From Thermothelomyces thermophilus ATCC 42464 (lineage: Eukaryota > Ascomycota > Sordariomycetes > Sordariales > Chaetomiaceae): 64,000 bases of DNA. The number at the start of each line of letters is the position of its first letter. The first letter of the stretch is position 1. The stretch lies in contig NC_016473.1 of NCBI RefSeq assembly GCF_000226095.1, positions 3,286,001-3,350,000 of the forward strand. Reading direction: 5' to 3'. The notes under the pieces were generated by a model. The model saw only the letters and a list, made by a program, of their open reading frames with translations. It was not told where the DNA came from and made no database searches. The position numbers and the translations under genes were made by a program. Positions 31,801-42,891 of this stretch are shown here, piece by piece.

Positions 31801-33657
31801 ATGATGAGAACAGCGGCCCGTCTTGCTGTGGCGTCCCTGCTCCTGGGACCGGCATGTGCCGATTGGCAGTTCCGCTCCCGTCCGGACCTTGCGCCACCCC
31901 GACTCAACATTACCATCCCGGCAACCAAGGATGTCGAGAAGGGATATCTCTTTGTGGCTCCTTTTGCCGGGTTCCCCGACACCCCCACCGAGCAGCACGG
32001 TCCGCGCCAAGCGGGACCCTACATCTTCCGCGACAACGGGGACTTGGTCTGGTCCGGTTATGGCATCTACAGCATCTGGTCCACCAACTTCCAGGCGGCT
32101 CGATGGAAGGGCAAAGATGTGCTCTTTAGCTTCGAGGGCGACCACAACGCCGGATATGGCCACGGCCACGGCCACATCACCATTATGGATCAGCACTACG
32201 AGACCATCCGCGAGCTACGCGCCGGTAATCACAAGCTGGTTGACAAGCACGAGTTTCACGTTATCAACGAGGAGACCGGTTTGATCCAGATCTACCAGCC
32301 CGTGCCCCGCGACCTGACCGCCTGGGGAGCGGGCCCCAGACAACAATGGATTGTCGACGCCATCTTTCAGGGTCAGTTAATTAATTACTCTTAATTACTC
32401 ACTCACTTCCTCCAAGCGGGACCCTAACAACTGAACGTCTTGTCCCCCCCCCCCCCCCAAAAAAAAAAAAATCAACAAAGTTACTGACTCCAAACTTCCA
32501 ACTCAGAACTGGACATTGCCACTGGCCGCCTCTTGTTCGAATGGCACAGCCTCGACCACGTGCCGCCCTCGGAATCCGTGCTCCCGATTAACCCGGGCCA
32601 GGCGGGCGGCGGGTACAACTCGTCGGACGCGTGGGACTACTTCCACATCAACAGCGTGGACAAGGACCGGGAGGGCAACTACCTCATCTCGGCGCGGGAC
32701 GCGTGCGCGGTGCACAAGATCAACGGCACCACGGGCGAGATCATCTGGCGGCTCAACGGCAAGCGGTCCGACTTTACCATGGGCGAGGGGACCACCTTCT
32801 GCTTTCAGCACCACGCCCGCTGGCTCCAGCAGGCCGGCGAGGGCGACGACGGCGTCGAGGTCATCAGCCTGTACGACAACTCGGCGCACGGCACCGAGCA
32901 CGGCGGCGGGCACGAGGTGCACACGGCCGACCGGAGCAGCGCCAAGATCCTGCGGCTCGACACGCGCGCGTGGACGGCCGAGCTGGTGCACGGCTACTAC
33001 CCGCCCAGCGGATACGACCTGCTGTCCAAGAGCCAGGGGTCGGCGCAGGTGCTGCCCAACGGGAACGTGCTGGTCAACTGGGGCTCCGAGGGGGCCGTGA
33101 CCGAGTACACGGCCGAGGGCGAGCCTATCTTCCACGCGGCCATGGACAGCGGCGAGCTGGGCGTGGGCGTGGAGAACTACCGCGCGTTCCGGTTCAACTG
33201 GACGGGCCTGCCGAGCGAGGAGCCGGCGGTCGTCGCGCTCGAGGGCGACGAGGGCACGTCGGTCTACGTGAGCTGGAACGGCGACACCGAGACGGCGGTC
33301 TGGCGCTTCTTCGAGGTGGTGGACGAGCTGGGCTCCCGCTCGTTCCTCGGCGAGGCCGAGCGGACGAGCTTCGAGACGCGGTTGGATCTCCCCCGCGCGA
33401 AGAAGGTAGCCGGACGCGTCGCGGCCGAGGCAGTCGACAAGCAAGGAAGGGTGCTGCGGGCGACGCGCGAGGTGGCTGTCGAGCCGGAGGTCCTCCCTGC
33501 TTCCTCGGACAGGCCGGGATCCGGCGCCGGCTCGTACGAGCATCCTGACATGTCTGACGAGCAAAACGCCCTGGCCGCTAGCCCCTTCCGGAGCCGCTGG
33601 GAGGAGTATGCAATTCTCAAGGTCTTCCGCTTCCGCTTCCCCAAAGACCTCTTCTAG
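31801..33657 (+). CDS. Secreted arylsulfotransferase (ASST)-like protein
   Basis: Exons 31801-32371 and 32507-33657 (intron donor GTCAGT, acceptor TCAG, phase 1), 573 residues. MMRTAARLAVASLLLGPACA is a signal peptide. Conserved blocks of the fungal ASST family (beta-propeller): GPYIFRDNGDLVWSG, DVLFSFEGDHNAGYGHGHGHI, HEFHVINEETGLIQIY, FEWHSLDHVPPSES, WDYFHINSVDKDREGNYLIS, GEIIWRLNGKRSDF and GNVLVNWGSEG. Several N-glycosylation sequons occur (NITI, NSSD, NGTT, NWTG). In bacteria the family moves sulfuryl groups between phenols; fungal members are secreted and largely uncharacterised. The His-rich GHGHGHI stretch is notable. The intron carries adjoining runs of 15 C and 13 A (32444-32471). Confidence 0.87.
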
Positions 33658-34280
33658 ATCGCCGCAACCCTCTCTTCCGTCTGGAAAACGCGAAGCGCGG
33701 ATGTCCAACTCTTGCAGTGACATCCAGGCGCGGGTTCTCAAGGGGGGAACGTCTCCTTCATCTCGGGATTATTTCTCTGACTCCCTCGCCCGCTATGCGA
33801 GCACACCTTTTATGATGCCGTGGCAGTCCGGCGCACCTCTGCCCCATATTATTATTATTTCCCGAAGCCTCTCGATAAGCTCTTCGTCATTCATTCACCT
33901 CTCACCGCAGCAAACAAAGGATAGTGCTTAGCATAATTTTTCAACAATACCACGCTCGCTTTTGTTTTAAGATCATGGAACAGCGGATATTAATAGCAGG
34001 AAGGGCGGTCATATCAGTCCTGAAACCTCTCTTGTTGTTGTTGTAGAAGCTAGAATATCCATGAATGATTAAATCTCGGTCATGGAGCCATCCAGCCGCC
34101 ATCCAGCCGCCATCCAGCAAGCGGATGGCCAGATTCCCTCCCCCCTTTCGTCGGCATAGATATATATTTGTAACTCAATTCCCGGGCTTGCCAGGGAAGG
34201 TGACAAAAAAAGGGGGGAGTCCGGACATTATCTGCCCCGGGGACATGGGAATGGCATTCCCGGCCGCGCCCATTTGTTAA
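33658..34280. other. Convergent 3' spacer
   Basis: Between the convergent ASST-like and carboxypeptidase genes. It contains an 11-bp unit (CCATCCAGCCG) repeated about 2.8 times at 34088-34118. No gene. Confidence 0.55.
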
Positions 34281-35921
34281 TTACTTCATGTTCTGGAGCA
34301 GGTAGCGCACACCGGCGTAGGTCTCCTCGCCGCTGGGCAGGATCTGGCTGGCGGGGAGGACGAAGCCGTAGTTGCCGGTGTCGCGCAGCTCGGCGGTGAA
34401 GACGTAGTCGGCGCCGACGACGTCGTTGGCGTAGTCGACGCTGCTGCCGGTGGCCTTGTAGATGGTGGAGCAGATGGGGCCCGTCTTGAAGCTGGTGCCG
34501 TGCACCGCCTTGATGGCCGCCGCGGCGCCCTGGGCCAGGGACTGCAGCTCGGAGTTGTTGGGCGCCACGGCCGTGCACGAGTATCCGTAGGCTGGGAAGA
34601 GAAGGGAAGGAAGAAAAAGGGTTCATCATGTTAGCTGCCTAAAGGTTCCCTTGAATAATAGAGCGTACAACAACTGAAGGAAAAACAAAAAAAATTGGGG
34701 GGGGGGGGGTGTGGGGGGGCCTTACGAGTCATGAAAAGCTGCGAGTACGAGTGCCAATCGATAAACAGCTTGATTCCCTGGCTCTCCTTGGTCTGCTTCA
34801 GCCAGGCGGAGAGGGCCTGGGTCTCGGGGGCGTCGGCCTCCTTGGTTCCCTTAAAGTCCTCGGCGCAGGGGTTGGTCGAGGCGCCGCCGCTGACGTCCCA
34901 CTTGTAGGGCCAGTTGCGGTTGATGTCGTGGCCGATGCAGCTGCTACCGGAGGTGCTCTGCCGGTTCTTGCGCCACAGCCGGTCGTTGGTCTGGGTGTAG
35001 ACGAAGCCTGGCATGGAGACCATCAGCCGGCTGACCAAGAAGATATTTATTCAACAACGCAAGACAGGCAAGGCTTACTTACCGTCAGGGTTGACAAAGG
35101 GAAAGAAGAAAAAGTCGTACTTGTCGAGGAAGCCGGCGACCTCGGCAGAGTCTTGGTTGTTGAGCAGGTAGTAGGCAAGGTATTCAACGACCTAGGTTAT
35201 GATATGATATAATTATTAGCAAATCATTCATCTTTCATCGGTGCCTTGGATGAATGTAATTATGTTAGCTCACCATGGTCGAGATCCACTCGCGTGCGTG
35301 GACGGTCCCGTGGAAGACGACGGCGGGCTTCCCCTTGCCCGACTTGCCCCAGAAGTGGATGCCGGTGATGTCCCTTCCGTTCAGAGACTTACCGGACGAG
35401 ACGATCTCGGCCTGCGTCGAGAACTGCTGCTGGAGGTCGTTCAGAAACTGGAGATGGTCGTTGAAGCTGTGGTATGACTGGAACCAAGTGGCGTTGGCGG
35501 ACCCGGCTGAGAAGCGACTTGTGAGCGGGAATATGGAAACGAAAAAGAAAAAGAAAATAAAAGATTGGTTGCTGTGTGACGGTCACGTACCGGCATAGGC
35601 TTGGAATGTCGACTCGGCCGCGATGGACGCGCCCAGGTCCTCGTGCATCGTGATGGCCTCCATGCCGGCCGTCTCGGCGGCGAATGCGTCGACCTGGGAG
35701 GGCGGGATCACAATGTCGGCCACGGCACCGGCCCGGACCTTCCCCTTCCACGTCGAAAGGCCGAGGCGGTCGATGATACTGTTGACCTTGGCCGCATCTT
35801 TCCCGACAGTGAGACGGACGACCTTGTACCCGTCGTAGGACTTCCGCTGCTGGGGCGATTGCACGGCCGCGGCCGAAGCAAGTGCCAGAAGGGCGGACGA
35901 AACGAGCAAGTTCAACTTCAT
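34281..35921 (-). CDS. Secreted M14 metallocarboxypeptidase A
   Basis: Exons 35921-35591, 35506-35274, 35191-35083, 35007-34726 and 34591-34281, phases agreeing, 421 residues. [19 protein letters not shown] is a signal peptide. Residues about 20-110 are the activation propeptide ([39 protein letters not shown]). The catalytic domain has the zinc ligands H180 and E183 (HGTVHAREW) and H310 ([10 protein letters not shown]), the substrate-binding NR pair ([10 protein letters not shown]255) and the general base E386 ([11 protein letters not shown]). The enzyme removes hydrophobic C-terminal residues from peptides and acts outside the cell after propeptide removal. Length and motif order are normal for fungal MCPA. 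A 13-nt G run (34697-34709) lies inside intron 4. Confidence 0.93.
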
Positions 35922-37222
35922 CTTGGCAGCAAGACGGTCCCGTCACTCCTGATAATATCTTCTTCCCTTCTTTCTTTCTTCTTTTCGCCCCTTTTCTTTG
36001 GCGTGTTGGCGGAAGTGGAAGATGAGATCACCACGGCTTCTGTGTGACACGGCATCCCGCCTCAAAGTATGCTTCTCTTTTATATTTCTATTGTGTATTA
36101 GTGTACCTATACTACACCCTGGTAGTCATGCCGCAGATACCGGACTGCAACACGGGCGATCGCGGGAACCAATCGCCGGGCGGATACCGGAGTACCAATA
36201 GGTGAAGTGAATGATCATCTGGCGAATTGCCGCGGCAGATTTGAGCAGGGTTGAGTGCATGAGATGAACTGCCGTTTCGGGGAATTTCAGCCGTGGTGCA
36301 CCCCATGTGATCGCTGTAACCTTCCCGACAGGATGAAGATCTGAGTGGCCCCCCTCCCCCGTCCCGCTTGATTCGCGCTCTATGAGGGACAAGCGGCTCA
36401 CTGCAAAATACTGCCTATCACTTTTCGCACAATAGTTACTGCCTGTCTGTAGTGCATGGCATGTACTATGTACATGCCAAGTACGGAGTACCATTCTTCC
36501 TGCCCGGGTGGCAATTCAGGGGTTACCTTCCGCATGGGGCGCAGCCCGCCGTTTCACCGTATACAACAGAGTGAGACTGGGCATGTCAGCAGCTGCCACT
36601 TTAGCTAGGTACTTCCATACGCGCTTGATTTTACCTCCCGTAATCAACCACGCTACCGTACTTTGGTTTTACCTAGGCTGCCAATAGCAGACACAATACT
36701 ACCTGGGGGAGGGGGTAGCAGCCAGAGAAAGTAATTACGGCCATAACCCTCGAGTTCACAACATGAATATCAAAGTAGCAAACTTTTTTTTCATGGCAAC
36801 TGATTTTATCGAGCATATTAGAGTTCAAGTGACGTTCGGTTTTGTAGGGAATTACGGACCAGTGCCAGCTGAACTGTGGCCACGAGAGGTATCGATTACA
36901 GAGGTAGGTATAGTTATTTGTATGTATGTAATACATGCGCTGGGAACATATTTAGTTCACTCTACAATTGCCTGCGAAAAGAATATTAGTCAAGACATGG
37001 GGTTGATAATACACTACGTAGGACTAGACCTCCATTACTTAAGTAATTACTACTTTGCATTGAGTATCAATCTTGCCCTAGGCCGAAACCTATCATTACG
37101 GATGCGATCGCTAATACGTACTTACTTACCTAGATGGAGTCAGTTGCACAAGGCTCTATCGTCCTATAACTCAACGGCCCACGGTAGCGAGCTATTGCGT
37201 GATCATAAGGGGTAATAATTGG
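35922..37222. other. AT-rich intergenic
   Basis: Upstream of the carboxypeptidase. The stretch 36600-37220 is strongly AT-rich with TTACCTAG/TAAGTAATTA words. The open frames there have no coding bias. No gene recognised. Confidence 0.5.
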
Positions 37223-37702
37223 TTAGCGAGAGAAGAGCATCACCAGAAGAGAGACAGCCAGATAGGGACGGCCTCGTAGTCTAGCCGCGTCAGACAGGAA
37301 CCAGTCAGGCCAGTCGTTGCCCGGGGTCCATCCGTCCTTGGAGTCACCGGCGGCCGGCGTCTGGGTCGAGTCAGGCCCGGGCTGCCCATCTCCCGGAGAC
37401 GAGAACGGGCCACCATTGGCTCCGGTCGGGGAAGAGGCCTCACCTGGGCTTCAGCGGGAGTTTTCCTCACTGGCACCGTGACTGCTCCCGCAGTTTCCGG
37501 TCAGTGGCACCGGAGTTCCCTGCGAGTCAACATCCGGGCCCGGGTCGGGGAACTTGACATCCGTCCCTTCGATCGTGAGGCAGCCGGTACCAATATTGGC
37601 TACAAACAGCCCCGGCCGGCCGGCAAAGGCCACCTTCTTCTCCTTACCACTGCCACTGCCACTGCCGGCCGTGCCGTCTATCAAAAAGCCGGCATTGTGT
37701 TT
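37223..37702 (-). pseudogene. Relic of an AA11 lytic polysaccharide monooxygenase, C-terminal part
   Basis: Reading the minus strand, LFVANIGTGCLTIEGTDV followed by KFPDPGPDVD and PLTGNCGSS matches the end of the AA11 (chitin-active LPMO) catalytic domain. A Gly/Ser/Pro-rich tail and a hydrophobic terminus PYLAVSLLVMLFSR typical of a GPI signal come next, before TAA at 37225-37223. One in-frame TGA (37453-37451) splits the domain from its tail; the frame is otherwise intact across it. Upstream of about 37702 the expected N-terminal copper-histidine half cannot be found on this strand. AA11 assignment from recalled family motifs, moderate confidence; loss of the N-terminal half is clear. Confidence 0.6.
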
Positions 37703-37806
37703 GACAACAGTATGTTGTGTCGTGTCCTCCCTTCCTCCCCCAAACCACCAACTCCACCTCAACCGGGAAAAAAAAACTGTCGCCCTTCGGACAATCTCAC
37801 TGACAG

Positions 37807-38391
37807 ATATCTGCACCCCCTACCTCAGAGAGCAAAATCCCCAAGGCCCCGGAATTGCTCCGCGTGTCAGATTCCACGAAGGCAGTATCAACTCCGGTAC
37901 GTCCCAAGCGCCTCCCCCACAAGTTTTCCTTGAACGGGTCGGGCATGCTGACAGAGCATGAAAAACTTCTTTTTTCACGTCTGGCGGCGCCAGGATTGCA
38001 GGTCAAGCACTCTCTGCCTCGCTTTGAGGACAACAGGCTCGGGATCCGCAGCGGGCTAGGCGAATCTCTCGAGGCCTTCCACAATGACCAGTCCGCGTAC
38101 GCTCCGCCGGGGTCGTACGCAGCTCGGAGCAGCATCCCGGGCGAGGAGATCCCCATCAGCTGCACCACCACCACCGCCCTCACCGGCAGAGACGACCAGT
38201 CCTACCAGTTCGACGTCGACGTCGGGCTCAAGCTCAGCGGCAACCGGCCGCACGAGCCCACGGGGCCGCCCCTGAAAGTGCCTCTGAAGACGCCCGAGGC
38301 CGGCGTCGTCCCGCAGCCGGACGAAGAGGTCATGATGCCGAACGGCACCCATTACAAGGTTGATGATCCGAGCTCGATCTCGGCGGAATGA
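37807..38391 (+). CDS. Hypothetical protein, 5' end unresolved
   Basis: Two exons are supported: 37807-37896 and 37994-38391 (intron donor GTACGT, acceptor CCAG, phase 1). The last exon has very strong GC3 coding bias and reads HSLPRFEDNRLGIRSGLGE, then ARSSIPGEEIPISCTTTT, QFDVDVGLKLSG and a charged tail to TGA. A GTATGT donor at 37710 and an acceptor GACAG at 37802-37806 would join an upstream exon that lies antisense to the AA11 relic, so the true start is uncertain. No signal peptide, membrane segment or known motif is visible in the supported part. Function unknown. Confidence 0.5.
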   Translation: MSAPPTSESKIPKAPELLRVSDSTKAVSTPVRPKRLPHKFSLNGSGMLTEHEKLLFSRLAAPGLQVKHSLPRFEDNRLGIRSGLGESLEAFHNDQSAYAPPGSYAARSSIPGEEIPISCTTTTALTGRDDQSYQFDVDVGLKLSGNRPHEPTGPPLKVPLKTPEAGVVPQPDEEVMMPNGTHYKVDDPSSISAE

Positions 38392-39313
38392 ACAAGGCAT
38401 AATTAAATAACAACGCTGGCGGCTGCCGGGGCTGCTCGTGTCGCCGCAGTAAACTTTCATCGTCTTGTTTCTGGCTCCGCCGGGTTTGCTCATAATCCGA
38501 TTGTGCGTCTTCAGATAAACATATCTAATGATTATCTGTTGATACACTGTTTGCTGTCGACATGTTATTACGATGCTCTTTTTTTGCGTACTTGTATGGT
38601 CACTAAACTGGAACTTTCAAGTCGCTCCATTATTTGACAAGGTGTCCGATGCTCTTATGCTCGGCTGTCTAACGCGCCGGAGCTTGGTGTACCAATTTCC
38701 CCGGTGATGATGGTTGGTAGTACACAGTAGTCCTAGTATGCTTTTCAGCGCGAGAATTGATACTTGCAAAGGGCCCCTCAGGGCAGAAGGTAAATTACCT
38801 ACTAGTAGACACTGCTTGGAAACAGCTGACCCTAACCCTGTTCGGCAACCAGCGCCCCGAACTGAAACACGACTTACTGGATTTGTAGCCCAAAATCTCA
38901 AATGCTTCCATTTCCTTGGTTTTTGCTTGACGGATGATAATGGCAATGCGCGAGTGCCAGGTCATTTAACATAAGGCATCCGTTCAGGGAATCACGTGGG
39001 CCGACTCACCTGGCAGTTCTTTCCGTAAGTGGTGAACTCCCAATCGCTGAGTGACGGCCTTGGTGCCCCAGGTGGTCCGTGGAACTGGGGGAGTTGGTGC
39101 CCCGCTGTGGGCCGGATACTTCGTCAAACCCGACCTGGCTTCCAGGTCGGTTGGTCGGTTATCTCAACACACGGCCATCTCTCAACATCACAACCACACT
39201 CGCCGGCCTCACGCATACGCTGCACTATTTTTTTTTTAAAAAAAAAAAACAAAAACTCATCCCCACTTTTATTTCCCCAGCCAATCTTGGTCCCGATGAG
39301 TTGACGAGCCACC
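38392..39313. other. GTR1 upstream region
   Basis: No gene seen. A short CCCTAACCCTG run at 38829 is too small to be an interstitial telomere. An A/T homopolymer (about T10 then A12) lies at 39228-39251, just before the GTR1 start. Confidence 0.5.
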
Positions 39314-40681
39314 ATGTCGGAATACGAGAACAACATGGGCGCCTCGCCGGCGGTGGCTGGCGTCGACCCGATGCGCCCCTCGCCTGCTCAAGCGCAGCTC
39401 AAGAAGGTCAAGAAGCAGAAGGTGCTGCTCATGGGGAAGAGCGGGTCCGGGAAGTCCAGTATGCGCAGCATCATCTTCAGCAACTACCTGGCCCGAGACA
39501 CCCGGCGACTGTGAGCCGCACTCTCTTATGTTCTTCTGTCGTCGCCGTAACAATTCGAGCGTAAAGGCACCGGCAACGGCTCGCTAACGTCAAACAACAG
39601 GGGCGCCACGATCGACATTGACCTGTCCCACGTGAAGTTCCTGGGAAACCTGACGTTGAACCTGTGGGACTGCGGTGGCCAGGAAGCGTTCATGGAGAAC
39701 TACCTCTCCCAGCAGCGCGCCCACGTCTTCAGCAACGTCGGCGTGCTCATCTACGTCTTCGACATTGAGAGCCGCGACATCGAGCGCGACCTGGCCACCT
39801 ACGTCAACATCATCAGCGCCCTCATCCAGTACTCGCGCGAGGCCAAGGTCTTTGTGCTCATCCACAAGATGGACCTCATCCAGCCAATGACGCGCGAGGA
39901 CGTCTTTGAGCACCGCGCCGCCCTCGTCCGTCGTAAGACGAGCGAGGCCCTCGCCATCATGCACAAGCAAAGACCCGAACTGGGCGCCGGCGGTCAACAA
40001 CAACAACAACAACAACAACAGGAGCAGCAGCAACAACAACAACAACAACAGACATCCCCTTCCCCCTCCGCCTCCACCCAGCTAGAACCACCAATCAGCC
40101 TCCAGCTGTTCGCCACCTCCATCTGGGACCAGTCCCTGTACAAAGCCTGGGCGTCCATCATCCACGACCTGGTGCCCAACCTGGCGGTGATCGAGACGCA
40201 GCTGGCGTCGCTGGGGCTGGCGATCGACGCCGACGAGATCCTCCTGTTCGAGCGGACCTCGTTCCTGGTCGTCTCGCGCTGGACGTCGGCCGAGGGGGAG
40301 CGGAACCCGTACGGGGACCGGTTCGAGCGCATGAGCAACATCCTCAAGAGCTGGAAGCACACGTGCTCCAAGTACACGGGCACGCCGCGCAACGCCGAGC
40401 AGTTCTCCGACTTCGAGTACAAGATGGGCGCCACCTTCAGCATGTTCGCCACCAAGTTCACCACAAACACCTACATCCTCGTCTGCATGCCCCCCGGCGA
40501 GGCCCGCTTCAACAGCGCCAAGCTCAACGTCGCCGCCGCCCGCCCCTGGTTCAGGTTCCTCGACGGGCCCGTCGTCGCGCCGCAGCAGGTGGCCACCACC
40601 ACCACCGGAGCGCCCGCCCCGGTCGGAGGAGTCCCGTCGAGCTACGGGGCGGAGGCGGCAGTGGGGGCCCAGGAGAGCTGA
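39314..40681 (+). CDS. GTR1: Rag-type GTPase Gtr1, with polyQ insert
   Basis: Exons 39314-39510 and 39601-40681 (intron donor GTGAGC, acceptor ACAG, phase 2), 425 residues. P-loop [10 protein letters not shown] at 41-50, then [29 protein letters not shown] (switch regions and DxGGQ), LIHKMDLI (base recognition) and a C-terminal roadblock-like Gtr domain with [24 protein letters not shown]. Gtr1 forms a heterodimer with Gtr2 on the vacuole and signals amino-acid sufficiency to TORC1. Fungal Gtr1 is usually about 310-330 residues. This one is longer because of a polyQ stretch (about residues 197-217, one Glu inside) and a Pro/Thr/Gly-rich tail. The polyQ lies between the G domain and the roadblock domain. 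Confidence 0.95.
39994..40050 (+). repeat. CAA/CAG repeat encoding polyQ in GTR1
   Basis: A run of CAA codons with GAG and two CAG codons inside, about 19-20 codons, encoding near-uninterrupted glutamine. Length polymorphism is expected for such a repeat. Confidence 0.9.
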
Positions 40682-41160
40682 GAGAGAGACTCGGCTCGGA
40701 CTCCGGCAGGGAGAAAGACAGGAAGAGAGAATATGAAGATGAAGAATAGGGGATGCTGGGCCTGGGGGATACGTATGTACGCTTCTGTCTTTGCCACAGC
40801 GGGCTGTGATACCACGGTGTCGGCGTTCCTGGTTGTTTTAAAAGGTTCTTAGCGTATATTAGGTGATGCGGCCGAGGTAGTCACGATGGTCATCACCGTC
40901 ATCTCTCGGCATGATTCTTTCTCTCCCTCCCTCTCTCTCTCTCTCAATGTATCGTTATGTCATTCGGTCAAAATCTTCTCATATCTGCTGATGGTGCCAT
41001 GAGCCGGAGCGTTCTCGCCCCACGCCAGAGATCAATGTGTAAGGTTGTCTCATCTATCACTTAATTATCGGTAAACCATCCCAACGCCATGGCCCAGAGA
41101 AACAAAAAGACATTCCTGCCACGAAAAAAAGGCAAAGTGTTCCATGCCTCCCTCACACGC
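40682..41160. other. Convergent 3' spacer
   Basis: Between GTR1 and the convergent SHP1 gene. It includes a CT-rich run at 40920-40945. No gene. Confidence 0.5.
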
Positions 41161-42521
41161 CTACTTCCACTTAACAACCGCAGCACCGCCCCGCTTGAAC
41201 TCGGCCATTTCGCCCAGCACTAGGCTCTTATCATCGTGCTCCTTGTTTGGGAAGGTAGTGGACAGGACCCACGCTCGGCCGCCGAGGGAAGGGGAGGAAC
41301 GTTGGATGAAGTCGTAGACGTCACCGACCGTCTGAGTCGTGTTGAAGCGCGCCGGGAGACGGGTTCCGTCCGGAAGCTGGATGCGCAGGGTGACGGTCGG
41401 CTGGGACTCATCCGCACCGGTAGAAGGGGCCTGGCTCGTACTCGCCGTCGCCGCGGTGGTGGACACCGGTTGCGGAGCTGGCGCGGCCTCGCCCGGAACG
41501 GGGCTTCCCAACCGCCGGCCCGTGCCGCTGAATGGGCGGTAAACCTTGGGCAGAGGCCGGTAATTCTCGTTATGCTGCTGGAGCTTGACGTCCACACGCT
41601 GGTCGAGCCGCACGTTCATGAGATGGATCGGCGCCCGCCCTTCCCGAATCATTTGCAAATCCGCCCGGTTCTGGGGGTCATCGAAACGCCGCAACTCTCC
41701 ATCGTCGATGCTGAAGCCGTCGTTCCAGATGTGCAGGACGCGCTCCTGCACTGGACCTTCGCTGGTCGCTGTGGGGATGGGGCTGCCCTGCGGGTCCGGA
41801 ATCACGCGGCTCTCGACGCCATCTCCGCCAAGTGTATGCCCCACGCCGCGAAACCTGCTTCTCGACGGACCGGCGGGTTCTTCGCTAGATTGCCGGGCGT
41901 TTCTGTGCAAGCTCACCGTTAGCGCGCAACCTATGGAAAGAGCGAGGAGAACCAGCGATGCTTACGACCGAGCCTTGGCAACAATGTCACTAATGAGCTT
42001 CCGCGGGTCAGACGAGCGCTGAGCTGGATCTTGTACGGCCAACCCGGATTTCTCTCCGCCAGCGAACAGGTCCCTCGGCCCACGCCGCTCGTCGTCCTCG
42101 TCGTCATAATCGTCGTCCTCCTCGGAATCGTCGTGGCTGTTACCACCGCCGATAGAGCTGAGCGTTGCCACGCCAGTGCGCTTTTGTGGCTTCTTTGAGG
42201 TCGAAGACGAAGAGGCAGTGGCGTACTCAGGAGCCGGACGGCCGTCTAACGTTCGGGGACCGGTATATGCAGGCTCGGGTGCGGCGGCCGGGGCCGCGGC
42301 GGTGGAAGTACGGGCCTGCTCGCCCTCCTCCAAGTCTGTGTAGTACGCAGTCACCGCCGAGTCAATGTCCCACCTGCTGCCACTCAGATACTCTGTGGCC
42401 TGCGATAGTCAGCGGGTGCCCGGAGATGCGCGTAATCACCGAAGCTGAGGAGCTTTACCTGCTCCGTCGAGGCGCCCGTCAGCTCACAAAAATTGCTGAT
42501 CAACGTATCATGGTCCGCCAT
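41161..42521 (-). CDS. SHP1: UBX/SEP-domain Cdc48 adaptor (Shp1/p47)
   Basis: Exons 42521-42459, 42399-41966 and 41902-41161, phases agreeing, 412 residues. The first exon (MADHDTLISNFCELTGASTEQ) and the start of the second (ATEYLSGSRWDIDSAVTAYY) form a UBA-like domain. An acidic stretch (DDSEEDDDYDDEDDE) follows. RVLHIWNDGFSIDDGELRRF with MIREGRAPIHLMNVRLDQRVDV is the SEP domain. Residues about 330-412 are the UBX domain (TLRIQLPDGTRLPARFNTTQ, VGDVYDFI). Shp1/p47 brings the Cdc48/p97 ATPase to ubiquitinated substrates and to PP1 regulation and membrane fusion. All expected domains are present in order. Confidence 0.95.
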
Positions 42522-42891
42522 TTCGAGAGTGGCGTTAAGGGTCTTGAGCTATTCAGGATGCCGATCAAAAAAGTGAAGGTTTTCGTAAAGCACGAACTTC
42601 CGACTTGATTTGTTGTCCAGTTTAAGTTCGAGATCAGGCAGCTCAGGGCGACGAATGCAGCAAGGCTGCCCCGCGTCATTGCTGCGGGGAGCCCCGCCAA
42701 CCGGCGCAAGCACAGAACCATTACGTAATCCAGGGACTGCAAGGTTCCGAGACGCCTGGACCACTCAAGTTTCGGTGTGACCTGTGACCTGCATCTCGTC
42801 GTCAGAGCTCTGGGGGTCGGCGTGAAACATCCCGTCGTCACCAGCAACACCAACAAATTGAGTGTCGCGCATTGACACTACAGTCCCCAAC
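42522..42891. promoter_or_regulatory. Bidirectional promoter of SHP1 and MIM1
   Basis: Only 370 nt separates the two divergent ATGs, so the promoters must overlap or share elements. No TATA box is visible. Confidence 0.6.

Noticed and set aside
32503-33741. 412-codon minus-strand frame across the ASST-like gene
   Set aside because: Antisense to a gene with clear family motifs and a signal peptide. No start context or motif of its own.
38820-38845. CCCTAACCCTG, a telomere-like word
   Set aside because: Fewer than two full repeat units, expected by chance. Not an interstitial telomere.
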